Of a DNA stretch of 12,567 nt, positions 1 through 7,431 are shown piece by piece. The notes under the pieces were generated by a model. The model did not search any database. It was not told the origin of the DNA and saw nothing but the letters and a program-made list of their open reading frames with translations. A program made the translations under genes and the position numbers. Source of the stretch: CAYMCV01 sp964389005 (lineage in GTDB: Bacteria; Bacillota; Clostridia; Lachnospirales; Lachnospiraceae); the NCBI GenBank assembly GCA_964389005.1, contig CAYMCV010000069.1, positions 1-12,567 on the forward strand. Reading direction: 5' to 3'. The first letter of the stretch is position 1. Every line of letters begins with the position of its first letter.

Positions 1-1007
1 TTTGCCGGTATAAATAATTTGCCGTATGTAATCAATCCCGCAAGACCATTTCCTGATTGATTTAACGATACACACATAATCAGAACCAAAAATACCGCCA
101 ACGACGTTATCCCTACGGCAAGATTCTGATAAAGCGGCTTATGAATTGCTTCCCATGCATCATCACTTTTGGAAATAAACAGCATATATACAGCCAATAT
201 CAATACCACAATCCCAATCAAGTCAAGATACATTAAGAAACCAATTGCGCATCCAAGCAAAATGAAAAGTAAAAATTGTATACCTGCGGTGAGTTCGCCT
301 TCTTTGCTTGCACGGCAAAGTGAAAAGAGTCCAAACAGTATCGCCAATGTCAGTAATACCAAAAAAGTATCCGGCGTAACACGTGCAACCTCCACAAAGC
401 TGCACGGATTAAACGACAGTAGCAAAAACGTTATCATCGCCTGCCATTTCCCCAAAAATTTTCTCATGAAGAAATATAGCAACAAAATAATCGCCAGTTG
501 TAAGATTACTTGTAAACACATTGCCGAATATGGCTTTTCTCCAAGTATCAAGTTCATGACATGTATGATTTTGGTATAGAGATAAGCACCGTTATTCATC
601 TTCTGAAATGCGCTCTGTCCCAATTGTCCGATGGCGTATTTGTAATAAATATCCGTACCAAAAATGACATTATTTGCCGAAAAAACAATGACAACCCTTA
701 TGGCTGCGGCAATCAACATTACCAACACAACCAATGCAGACTCTAGCGCAACCGGAAAAGAAGCATTCTCAAAATTTGGTAATTTATCAGGAAATTTTTT
801 GTATAACTTCTCAATCAGTTTTACAACGCCAATGATAATTGCAACCGAGGCAATCACCAGCAAATAGGAACCGGCAACCGTCATGATATACGAAATACCG
901 ATTTGCTCTCCTGCCAATCCGTTCGCATTCACACCGACCGCTACAAATAATATTACGAAAAAGATTCCCCAAAGCGAATAATGAAACCAAGTCTTTTTTA
1001 TCTTCAT
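1..1007 (-). CDS. GT-C-like polytopic membrane protein, C-terminus cut by window edge
   Basis: The reverse strand is open from an ATG at 1007 to the first base, giving 335 residues without a stop, so the 3' end lies outside. About nine hydrophobic segments are visible, roughly residues 7-27, 37-61, 87-109, 166-181, 189-208, 214-231, 243-258, 260-278 and 296-315. After the third segment comes a loop with FGTDIYYKYA (116-125), and a later loop carries EVARVTPDTF (206-215). An acidic residue in the first long external loop plus short hydrophilic loops is the pattern of GT-C fold enzymes that use polyprenyl-phosphate sugars (PMT/ArnT, GT39 type), but I cannot confirm the family. An AAGG stands 9 nt before the ATG. 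The gene follows the GT2 gene by 68 nt on the same strand, which fits a pair in which GT2 loads a lipid carrier and this protein transfers the sugar; that pairing is inference. Confidence 0.75.
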   Translation of the reverse strand, partial: MKIKKTWFHYSLWGIFFVILFVAVGVNANGLAGEQIGISYIMTVAGSYLLVIASVAIIIGVVKLIEKLYKKFPDKLPNFENASFPVALESALVVLVMLIAAAIRVVIVFSANNVIFGTDIYYKYAIGQLGQSAFQKMNNGAYLYTKIIHVMNLILGEKPYSAMCLQVILQLAIILLLYFFMRKFLGKWQAMITFLLLSFNPCSFVEVARVTPDTFLVLLTLAILFGLFSLCRASKEGELTAGIQFLLFILLGCAIGFLMYLDLIGIVVLILAVYMLFISKSDDAWEAIHKPLYQNLAVGITSLAVFLVLIMCVSLNQSGNGLAGLITYGKLFIPA

Positions 1008-1075
1008 TCGTATCAACCTTACCTTTTCACATTGTTCTCATGTTGCAATGATATGATGCGAGTGCCTAAAAAATA

Positions 1076-2062
1076 TCACTCAATTATGTTACGCTCCGAA
1101 TTTGCCCCGACTGTATCATCCGAAAGCAATTTTTCGACATTATATCGCGGTCTGTGTTTCGCTTCCATGTAAATTCGTCCGATATACTGTCCAATAATTC
1201 CGATGGATACCAATTGTACACCTCCAAGAAACCAAAGTGAAATCATGATGGAGGTCCACCCCGGCTCAACTGTACCGCAAAAATACGAGATTAACGCATA
1301 AATCGCGGCACAAATACATAAAAAGATAATAAAAATCCCTATGTCTACAATCAATGTAATCGGCTTAACGCTGAATGAAGTAATACCATTCATTGCCAGT
1401 GCAAGCATTTTACGAAGTGGATATTTGGACGATCCTGCAACACGTTCCTTACGTTCGTAATATACGGAATCCGTGCGATAGCCGATTAGTGGGATGATTC
1501 CCCGTAAAAATAAATTTGTCTCCTCGAATTGTGACAAATATGCGACGGCACGTTGAGACATCAAACGAAAATCTGCATGATTATAAACTGTCTTCACACC
1601 CATAAAATTCATCATTTTGTAAAAGCCCTGTGCCGTTGTTCTTTTGAAGAATGAATCCTTTTTGCGACTGCTTCTGACTCCGTATACAATGTCACACCCT
1701 TCATGGTATTTATCAATCATTTCTTCAATGACTGCCGTATCATCCTGCAAGTCTGCATCTATCGAGATGGTAACATCCGCCAACTTCATCGCAGTCAATA
1801 ACCCTGCCGTCAATGCAAACTGATGCCCCACATTACCGGCTAATTTGAGACCATAAATGCTGTCGTTGTAAACTTTGTGTTCTTCCTCTATCAAACTCCA
1901 AGTAGCATCTTTGCTTCCGTCATCTACAAATAAAATGAAACTGTCATCGGCAATTTTATTTTTTGTCCGCAAATCAGTCAGTATCATACGCAATTCTTCA
2001 GACGATATTTTCAGCATTTCTTCTTCATTATAGCAAGGTACTACGATTGCAAGCCTGTCCAT
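1076..2062 (-). CDS. Family 2 glycosyltransferase with two C-terminal membrane helices (GtrB/DPM1-like)
   Basis: The protein has 328 residues. The N-terminal GT-A domain shows VPCYNEE (8-14), DDGSKD (47-52) and the metal/nucleotide-sugar motif DADLQDD (102-108), followed by ETNLFLRG (181-188) and SSKYPLRKM (211-219). Two long hydrophobic helices follow (about 235-262 and 270-297) and then a basic tail. This is the layout of bactoprenol-phosphate glucosyl/mannosyl transferases, which move a sugar from UDP- or GDP-sugar to a polyprenyl phosphate at the inner membrane face. Sugar and acceptor cannot be read from sequence. The longest frame starts at 2179 inside yebC, but the extra 39 residues are unlike the family. 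The ATG at 2062 has GGGAGG five bases upstream and puts the VPCYNEE strand at the N-terminus, so I chose it. The gene begins 25 nt after the yebC stop and precedes the GT-C-like gene. Confidence 0.9.
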   Translation of the reverse strand: MDRLAIVVPCYNEEEMLKISSEELRMILTDLRTKNKIADDSFILFVDDGSKDATWSLIEEEHKVYNDSIYGLKLAGNVGHQFALTAGLLTAMKLADVTISIDADLQDDTAVIEEMIDKYHEGCDIVYGVRSSRKKDSFFKRTTAQGFYKMMNFMGVKTVYNHADFRLMSQRAVAYLSQFEETNLFLRGIIPLIGYRTDSVYYERKERVAGSSKYPLRKMLALAMNGITSFSVKPITLIVDIGIFIIFLCICAAIYALISYFCGTVEPGWTSIMISLWFLGGVQLVSIGIIGQYIGRIYMEAKHRPRYNVEKLLSDDTVGANSERNIIE

Positions 2063-2067
2063 TTCAT

Positions 2068-2073
2068 CCTCCC
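2068..2073 (-). promoter_or_regulatory. Ribosome binding site fixing the GT2 start
   Basis: GGGAGG on the minus strand, five bases before the ATG at 2062. No comparable site precedes the upstream in-frame ATG codons, which fall inside or at the end of yebC, so this decides the start. Confidence 0.8.
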
Positions 2074-2087
2074 GAACCGGTGACTCA

Positions 2088-2816
2088 TTACTCATCCCAA
2101 TTGGTATATACATATTGCACATCATCATCGTCATCAAGTAAATCCAAAGTCTTTTGCAAATACTTGACCGCATTCTCATCCGTCAATTCTACATAGTTTT
2201 GCGGAATCATTGTCACTTCTGCACTTGCCATGGGAATCCCCTCTTTCTCGAGCGCTTCCGTAACCAGTGTAAAATTCTCCGGAGATGTCAATATCTCAAA
2301 ACTGTCCTCTTCTTCTTCAAAATCATCTGCTCCGCCATCGAGGGCAATCATCATCAAACTGTCTGCATCCAGACTGCATTCTTCCTTATCAACAATAATC
2401 TGACCTTTTTCATCAAACATAAAGGATACACACCCCGGCGTTCCGATACTTCCGTTGCCCTTGGTAAATGCACTTCTGACATTCGCTGCCGTTCGATTCT
2501 TATTATCTGTTAATGCTTTTACAATGATGGCAATTCCATTCGGTCCATATCCTTCATATGTAATGCTCTCATAATTAACGCTTCCGTCTTCGCCGGCCGC
2601 TTTCTTAATGCCTCGATCTATTGTATCATTAGGCATATTGTTTGCTTTGGCTTTTGCTATGACAGCCGCCAGTCTGCTGTTGTTAACCGGATCCGGTCCG
2701 CCTTCTTTGACTGCCACAGCCAATTCTCTTCCGATAATTGTAAATATTTTACCTTTCGTGGCGTCATTTTTTTCTTTTTTGTGCTTAATATTCGCAAATT
2801 TCGAATGTCCTGACAT
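2088..2816 (-). CDS. yebC: YebC/PmpR (TACO1) family protein
   Basis: The 242-residue protein has the family's usual length and its N-terminal signature MSGHSKFANIKHKK, followed by NDATKGKIFT, the PNDTIDRGIKKA block, the YEGYGPNGIAIIV block and NRTAANVRSAF. The acidic middle and C-terminus (LDDDDDVQYVYTN) are also typical. The family was long annotated as a DNA-binding transcriptional regulator; more recent work on YebC and mitochondrial TACO1 supports a translation role at difficult, proline-rich stretches. Which applies here cannot be told. AGGAGG lies five bases before the ATG. A promoter with an extended -10 lies upstream at 2873-2901, and the GT2 gene follows after 25 nt, so yebC probably heads the yebC-GT2-GT-C transcript. 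No ruvABC genes, common yebC neighbours, are present. Confidence 0.97.
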   Translation of the reverse strand: MSGHSKFANIKHKKEKNDATKGKIFTIIGRELAVAVKEGGPDPVNNSRLAAVIAKAKANNMPNDTIDRGIKKAAGEDGSVNYESITYEGYGPNGIAIIVKALTDNKNRTAANVRSAFTKGNGSIGTPGCVSFMFDEKGQIIVDKEECSLDADSLMMIALDGGADDFEEEEDSFEILTSPENFTLVTEALEKEGIPMASAEVTMIPQNYVELTDENAVKYLQKTLDLLDDDDDVQYVYTNWDE

Positions 2817-2872
2817 AAAAACCTCCTAAAAATTATCTTAATAACATAAAATTCTGATTCACAGTACCCTTT

Positions 2873-2901
2873 ATCATAGCATTTTTTTGAGGATACATCA
2901 A
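2873..2901 (-). promoter_or_regulatory. Sigma-A type promoter for yebC operon
   Basis: On the minus strand TTGATG (2896-2901) and TATGAT (2873-2878) are separated by 17 nt, and TG sits one base before the -10 (extended -10). The -35 box overlaps the stop codon of the CBS-domain gene. The predicted transcript start is about 50 nt before the yebC ATG. Confidence 0.6.
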
Positions 2902-4109
2902 CTGTTAAGTGTTTTTTTTACGAGTACCGTTTTAATCATTTTATTCTCAACCGATAATACTTTGAAATGATAGCCTTTGTAATCTGTTTCAAATTGTTCG
3001 TTCTCAGCAGGTATATGTTCCATTTTTGATATCAGAAAACCGTTTAACGTTTCAAATGTTTCATCATCAAATACAATGTCCAGTTCTTCTTCCAACTCAT
3101 CAAGCGGTGTCAAACCTTCAATCTCATAAACGTTGTCACCTTTTTCTTCTATGTATTCTTCGTCCTCATCATACTCATCCATGATATTTCCGACGATTTC
3201 TTCAAGGATGTCTTCCATTGCCAACAAACCCGATGTCTGACCGTATTCATCTACTACAATTGCAATTTGTGTCTTGGTTGATTGCATATGATGAAATAAG
3301 TTATCCAAATTACGGGTTTCCGGAATAAAAACTGCCTCTCGAATGAGTTCCGGGTAACTTTTAACCTTGCCGCGCAACCGCTTATTAACAGCCTGGAGTC
3401 GAATCGCATCCTTAAAATGAAGTATTCCGATGATATGGTCAATATTCTCTTCATAAACAGGATAGCGACTGTTTCTTTCCGCTATCATGAATTCAATCGC
3501 ATCCGACAGCAACATATCTCCGTCAATTGCAACAATTCCGCTTCGGTTAATCATGATATCCTTGGCTTCTTTGTCTCCGAATTCGAAAATATTGTGAATC
3601 ATTTCCGCTTCGCTTGCCTGCAAAACGCCCTGTTCATGACCTTCATTCACCATGGAAATAATCTGCTCTTCCGCAGTCAATTCGGTGTTGAGAACCGAAA
3701 GAATACGTTTTGGAATCAGTACCCCAAACAGTAAATTTAACAAGATAATCATGAAAATAATACCTACCGTTACCATGACTTCCGGTAAAATAACGGATTG
3801 TTCTTGTATAAATGTGAATCGTTCAAGTATAAAATTCGTCGTTGCCCGAAACATCGTAAACACATATACCAAACCCAGTAAAAATGAAATCATTGAGAAT
3901 AGCAGTGTCGCAATACTACCGTGCTTCATAAAGAAGCCGGTGACATATCTCAATTCTTTTATCAGTCCTTTTTCTGTGTCTTTCATGTTTCCATCGGCAT
4001 CATGTTTCTTAAGTCCCGACGATATCGTCCACAACATAAAAAACACCAATTCCAACATCAGTAATAACGTAAATATCAGCAAACCGGCCGCACCGCTTTC
4101 GCCTTCCAT
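2898..4109 (-). CDS. CNNM/HlyC-type membrane protein with CBS pair and CorC_HlyC domain
   Basis: The protein has 403 residues. Three hydrophobic helices (about 10-30, 67-86, 112-132) end in the PKR motif (133-135) of the DUF21/CNNM transmembrane domain. A linker with NEGHEQGVL (155-163) and EAEMIHNIFEFGD leads into two CBS motifs (about 185-245 and 250-310; VVDEYGQTSGLLAMEDILEE is the typical second half). A C-terminal CorC_HlyC domain (about 325-400) contains YEIEG, DELEEEL and ETLNGFL. Family members are implicated in Mg2+/Co2+ efflux; CBS domains usually bind adenine nucleotides. The membrane domain is odd: PKR is followed almost at once by the pre-CBS linker, without the 40-50 residues usually found between them. 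AGGAGG precedes the ATG by nine bases. The 'haemolysin' name is historical and gives no reason to expect lysis. Confidence 0.9.
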   Translation of the reverse strand: MEGESGAAGLLIFTLLLMLELVFFMLWTISSGLKKHDADGNMKDTEKGLIKELRYVTGFFMKHGSIATLLFSMISFLLGLVYVFTMFRATTNFILERFTFIQEQSVILPEVMVTVGIIFMIILLNLLFGVLIPKRILSVLNTELTAEEQIISMVNEGHEQGVLQASEAEMIHNIFEFGDKEAKDIMINRSGIVAIDGDMLLSDAIEFMIAERNSRYPVYEENIDHIIGILHFKDAIRLQAVNKRLRGKVKSYPELIREAVFIPETRNLDNLFHHMQSTKTQIAIVVDEYGQTSGLLAMEDILEEIVGNIMDEYDEDEEYIEEKGDNVYEIEGLTPLDELEEELDIVFDDETFETLNGFLISKMEHIPAENEQFETDYKGYHFKVLSVENKMIKTVLVKKTLNS

Positions 4110-4155
4110 GATTTCTTTCCTCCTAAAAAGTAAAACCTAACTCATAATTAACATT

Positions 4156-4185
4156 ATCTTATCGCAATTCGTGCTCAGCCGTCAA
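4156..4185 (-). promoter_or_regulatory. Possible promoter of the CBS-domain membrane protein gene
   Basis: Minus-strand TTGACG (4180-4185) and TAAGAT (4156-4161) are 18 nt apart in the 84-nt gap after mazF. The -35 matches five of six consensus bases and the -10 four of six. I see no terminator hairpin after mazF, so read-through from the nnr-alr-mazF unit is also possible. Confidence 0.4.
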
Positions 4186-4193
4186 GTAACCGC

Positions 4194-4535
4194 TTATGTA
4201 TTGAGCTGTAAGCTGACGCGTAATGCACGATTCACCTGTTCCATTACCTCGTTATCCAAATGACAAACCAAATCTTTCAGTCGTCTTTTATCTATTGTTC
4301 GTAACTGTTCCAAAAGAACCACCGAATCTTTTACCATGGCATATTCTTCTGCATTCAACTCAATGTGTGTCGGAAGCTTCGCTTTATTCATCTTTGATGT
4401 AATCGCCGCACATATAACAGTCGGCGAGTAACGATTACCGATATCGTTCTGAACAATCAATACCGGTCGGATTCCGCCCTGTTCCGAACCGATAACAGGA
4501 CGTAAATCGGCATAATAAACATCTCCGCGTCGCAT
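4194..4535 (-). CDS. mazF: MazF/NdoA-type endoribonuclease toxin, no antitoxin gene beside it
   Basis: The 113-residue protein follows Bacillus NdoA (EndoA/MazF) almost without gaps: RRGDVYYADL at the start, VIGSEQGGIRPVLIVQND, AAITSK, KAKLPTH and LLEQLRTIDK. The catalytic arginine (R23 in GIRPV) and threonine (T46 in AAIT) corresponding to NdoA R25 and T48 are present, so it is expected to be an active sequence-specific mRNA interferase (Bacillus NdoA cleaves at UACAU). In Bacillus the order is alr, antitoxin ndoAI, ndoA. Here only 98 nt separate the alr stop from the mazF ATG, too short for the usual 90-residue antitoxin, and none is encoded elsewhere in the window. The SD GAGAGG lies eight bases upstream and can be masked by an RNA helix (4535-4605). 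Confidence 0.95.
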   Translation of the reverse strand: MRRGDVYYADLRPVIGSEQGGIRPVLIVQNDIGNRYSPTVICAAITSKMNKAKLPTHIELNAEEYAMVKDSVVLLEQLRTIDKRRLKDLVCHLDNEVMEQVNRALRVSLQLNT

Positions 4536-4605
4536 AAATACAACCTCTCTTTGATAATCTATATATCTGTATCACAGTTTTTCCATATTTATCAGGTTGT
4601 ATTCA
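4535..4605 (-). promoter_or_regulatory. Inverted repeat able to mask the mazF ribosome binding site
   Basis: In the alr-mazF gap the minus strand reads AATACAACCT (4603-4594) and, 47 nt later, AGGTTGTATT (4546-4537), a perfect 10-bp inverted repeat. In RNA it extends by a G-U pair (4604/4536) and a U-A pair (4605/4535), making 12 bp that cover the 3' half of the Shine-Dalgarno and the first base of the mazF AUG. The loop holds a smaller hairpin CTGT-GAT-ACAG. A translation-limiting leader is the simplest reading; an operator for a DNA-binding protein is the alternative. Confidence 0.55.
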
Positions 4606-4633
4606 ATTTCATCAGAAATGATTCAAACATCGC

Positions 4634-5788
4634 TTATTGATGATTATGACAGTAAACACGTGGAATTCGTTTTCCGAGCGTACAGGGAAGTTCATAATGG
4701 AAACCACCGTACAAATCACACAATTCTTCGATTCGTATGCTTTCTTCCCGGTCTTTGCCGATTAAAACAACCGTATCTCCCTGTGATACGCCATCAATAT
4801 GACTGACATCAACCATAAATTGATCCATGCAAATGCGTCCAAGAATCGGTGCACGCTTACCTCGAATCAAAACATAGCCGATTTGCGATAATGCACGCGG
4901 ATACCCGTCTCCGTACCCTACGGGAATGGTTGCAATCAAAGTTTCTTTCTTTGTAACAAATGTCCCACCGTAACTGATTTCGGTTCCCTTGGGAACTTTC
5001 TTAAGGTATACAATGCAACTTTTCAGCGATAATGCCGGAAGTAAATTGACATCCTCTTTCATAACTTCCTCCGACGGTTGTATTCCGTACATGGCAATTC
5101 CAATACGTACAACGTCCATGTTTGCTTGCGGCAATGCAAGAATTCCTGCGCTGTTGGAACAATGATGTATAGGGATACGTATATTGTTGTTATGCTCGAC
5201 TTCTTCTACGAATGTCGAAAACAATTGGATCTGCCTCTCTGCTTTTGATGTGTCCGCTTCGTCTGCTGTTGCCAAATGTGTAAATATGCCCTCCGTCTGT
5301 AGATTCGGCATTGACAGTACTCTCTGAACAAACAACGCCCCGTCTTGATTCGGGAAGATACCGATTCTGTTCATTCCCGTATCAACTTTTATATGAATCT
5401 TTGCTTTTTTGCCAACTTTTTGGGAGGCATCGTTCAATTCTTCCGGGGTATCCTCACGAAATATCGTCATTGATATCTCACGCGCAATCAATTCTTCGTA
5501 TGCTGACGGAAAGGTATATCCCAATACCAAGATTTCTTTACAAATGCCTGCATCACGCAATATCAATGCTTCTTCTGCGGTTGCTGTAGCAAATCCATGA
5601 ATAAAATCGTATGTTTCCAACAACTTTGCAATCGGAATCGCGCCATGTCCGTAGGCATCGGTCTTAATTACCGCCATCATCTTACATGAATGATTGATTC
5701 TTTCATGCAGAAGATGAACATTTGACACAATCGCATCCATATCAATCTCGGCACAAACTCTTTCGTGCAAATTCTTCTGTAATTCCAT
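4634..5788 (-). CDS. alr: Alanine racemase
   Basis: The 384-residue protein is a fold-type III PLP enzyme interconverting L- and D-alanine for peptidoglycan. Visible features are the PLP lysine K42 in AVIKTDAYGHG, MNRIG with R141, HHCSNSAG (208-215), the PLP-phosphate region VVRIGIAMYG (R228), the second catalytic base Y273 in ISYGGTF, the GYGDGYPR loop (291-298) and CMDQFMVDV (320-328). Length and motifs are normal for a complete enzyme. The ATG has GGAG five bases upstream. The gene starts 55 nt after nnr with no promoter or terminator that I can see between them, so the two are probably cotranscribed; mazF follows after 98 nt. nnr-alr is a common neighbourhood in Bacillota, often with acpS, which is absent here. 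Confidence 0.97.
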   Translation of the reverse strand: MELQKNLHERVCAEIDMDAIVSNVHLLHERINHSCKMMAVIKTDAYGHGAIPIAKLLETYDFIHGFATATAEEALILRDAGICKEILVLGYTFPSAYEELIAREISMTIFREDTPEELNDASQKVGKKAKIHIKVDTGMNRIGIFPNQDGALFVQRVLSMPNLQTEGIFTHLATADEADTSKAERQIQLFSTFVEEVEHNNNIRIPIHHCSNSAGILALPQANMDVVRIGIAMYGIQPSEEVMKEDVNLLPALSLKSCIVYLKKVPKGTEISYGGTFVTKKETLIATIPVGYGDGYPRALSQIGYVLIRGKRAPILGRICMDQFMVDVSHIDGVSQGDTVVLIGKDREESIRIEELCDLYGGFHYELPCTLGKRIPRVYCHNHQ

Positions 5789-5843
5789 TTTCGCTCCATT
5801 CCGAAGCGCGAAGCAATACGGTTTCTACCTCATTACCGCTTTG

Positions 5844-7367
5844 CTACCGCTTCCGACTCATTACGATGGAAAGAGCTTCTATAAAATCTCTTGCCATCAA
5901 TGCATATGTGTTACCTATTCGTGAAAGTGCCTCATCTCCACATAAACCATGTAAATAAGTTCCTTTCACAGCCGCATCAAAGGGATTCTCTCCCTGCGCT
6001 AACAATCCGCCAATAATGCCCGAGAGGACATCCCCGCTTCCGCCGGTTGCCATTCCATCGTTTCCGGTACGATTCAAATAAATACTTTCTCCATCGGAGA
6101 CAACACTGCAAGCACCTTTTCCAACCATAATCGCATGGTATTGACGAGCATATTCTTGTATCCATGACGCATAATCAGATAAAAGTTTTGATACCGTCGT
6201 TTTACAAAGTCTTTGTAACTCCAATGGATGCGGTGTCAAAATCAATGGTGCATCCGATTCTTTTTCGATTAATATCTTTTGCAATTCGTCTGATGAACCG
6301 ATGAGATTGATTGCATCCGCATCAACCACGATGGGAACTTTTGCATTCGTAAGTACGGTGTGAACAAGCCGATAAGCCGTTTCCGACTGCCCGAGTCCCG
6401 GCCCCAAAACAATGCTTTTGATATGTGTAAGTTTATTTTTAAGTTCAGCAAGAGTCTCCGCATCTGCTTCTATATAAGTTTGTGTAATTGCCTCCGGCAA
6501 TTCTTTTTGGATAAGGTTCTTGTTATTATCATGTGTAAAAACATGAACCAATCCTGCACCCGTTCGATAAGCCGCATATGCCGCCAAGTAACAGGCTCCA
6601 CTCATTTCCTCGCTACCCGCTATCACAAGAACGCTGCCGAAAGTACCTTTGTTTCCGTCAGGTCGACGGTTCGGCAAGGAAATTCGTTCGTTCATTGAAA
6701 ATGTATATGCAGGATTTGATGTTACCTGCGATAATGCTTTCCTGGTGATACCGATGGGAGACGTGATGAGTTCTCCTGTATAAGCTGCGCCCGGATACAA
6801 ACAATGCCCTCTTTTCATAAAGCCGAATGTCACGGTCATATCTGCCCGTATTGCTGTCTCTTTAACACTTCCGTTATCGGAATCAACACCTGACGGAATA
6901 TCAATTGCTATGATAAAGGAACCGTTATTTCTTTTTTGATTCACACTGTCAATCAATTCAGCAGTCTCGCTTCGAAGTGGACCCGACATACCGATTCCAA
7001 GAATTGCATCAACAATAACATCATATTCTTCTGACGTAAACGAACTCACAACCGTACCGCCGAATGCCAGATAACTCTGTAATTGTGTATATGCCAATGG
7101 TTTTAATCGTTTCGTAGGAACAGACAGATATAAATGCACCTTGTCAATATTCGTCTCTTCCTCAATCAATTGACGTGCTACCGCTATGCCGTCACCACCG
7201 TTGTTCCCTCCGCCTGCCACAACAAGAACGCTTCTCGGAGTTTTTTGTTTGATTATGTCTGTTACTGCAAGTGCCGCCCGTTCCATCAAAACCGTTGCAG
7301 GTATTTGAAGCGTATCCGACGTATATGCATCTGTTTTCTTCATTTCATCAGAAGTTAAGACAAACAT
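5844..7367 (-). CDS. nnr: Bifunctional NAD(P)H-hydrate epimerase / ADP-dependent dehydratase
   Basis: The 507-residue protein repairs hydrated NAD(P)H. The N-terminal YjeF_N epimerase domain (about 1-215) carries GGGNNGGDG (52-60), DAILGIGMSG (120-129) and the DIPSGVDSD block (156-164). The C-terminal ribokinase-like dehydratase domain (about 225-505) carries GTFGSVLVIAGS (241-252), GPGLG (322-326), DADAIN (349-354), LTPHPLE (377-383) and the signature GNDGMATGGSGDVLSG (435-450). Both halves look intact. E. coli calls this gene yjeF/nnr. The ATG at 7367 has AAAGGG upstream, a moderate site. The gene lies 64 nt behind the coiled-coil gene, with a hairpin in that gap, so it may have its own promoter, although I could not identify a convincing one. 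It leads the nnr-alr-mazF group. Confidence 0.97.
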   Translation of the reverse strand: MFVLTSDEMKKTDAYTSDTLQIPATVLMERAALAVTDIIKQKTPRSVLVVAGGGNNGGDGIAVARQLIEEETNIDKVHLYLSVPTKRLKPLAYTQLQSYLAFGGTVVSSFTSEEYDVIVDAILGIGMSGPLRSETAELIDSVNQKRNNGSFIIAIDIPSGVDSDNGSVKETAIRADMTVTFGFMKRGHCLYPGAAYTGELITSPIGITRKALSQVTSNPAYTFSMNERISLPNRRPDGNKGTFGSVLVIAGSEEMSGACYLAAYAAYRTGAGLVHVFTHDNNKNLIQKELPEAITQTYIEADAETLAELKNKLTHIKSIVLGPGLGQSETAYRLVHTVLTNAKVPIVVDADAINLIGSSDELQKILIEKESDAPLILTPHPLELQRLCKTTVSKLLSDYASWIQEYARQYHAIMVGKGACSVVSDGESIYLNRTGNDGMATGGSGDVLSGIIGGLLAQGENPFDAAVKGTYLHGLCGDEALSRIGNTYALMARDFIEALSIVMSRKR

Positions 7368-7392
7368 CTGTTATCCCTTTCTTTTACGCAAC

Positions 7393-7422
7393 AAAATGCG
7401 TCAAACGTAATCGACGCATTTT
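7393..7422 (-). terminator. Hairpin after the rex operon, probable intrinsic terminator
   Basis: AAAATGCGTC (7393-7402) and GACGCATTTT (7413-7422) form a perfect 10-bp stem around a 10-nt loop, starting 9 nt after the stop of the coiled-coil gene. On the minus strand the stem ends in TTTTGTT, a short U-tract. It would separate rex and its partner from nnr. The stem is only moderately GC-rich, so some read-through is likely. Confidence 0.6.
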
Positions 7423-7431
7423 TCTTAAGCA

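Noticed and set aside
169..867. Plus-strand open frames in the first kilobase (136, 61 and 67 residues)
   Set aside because: They lie antisense to a continuous minus-strand frame encoding a convincing membrane protein with a start and SD. Their translations have no recognisable motifs.
2063..2179. 39-residue N-terminal extension of the GT2 protein overlapping yebC
   Set aside because: The extension is read out of frame from the conserved yebC end, lacks an SD, and is unlike the family's N-terminus, which should start at the VPCYNEE strand.
2665..2690. TTGTTAACC as a Rex operator
   Set aside because: It is inside the yebC coding sequence, only half of the Rex palindrome is present, and it is not near a promoter.
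4536..4633. A small antitoxin gene between alr and mazF
   Set aside because: The 98-nt gap cannot hold the usual antitoxin of about 90 residues, and no short frame with an SD is visible there.
5829..5864. Short direct repeats CTCATTAC and TACCGCTT in the nnr-alr junction
   Set aside because: Two 8-base repeats, one pair 11 nt apart and the other 28 nt apart, overlapping the nnr stop. They could be a small local duplication but show no symmetry or placement that suggests function.
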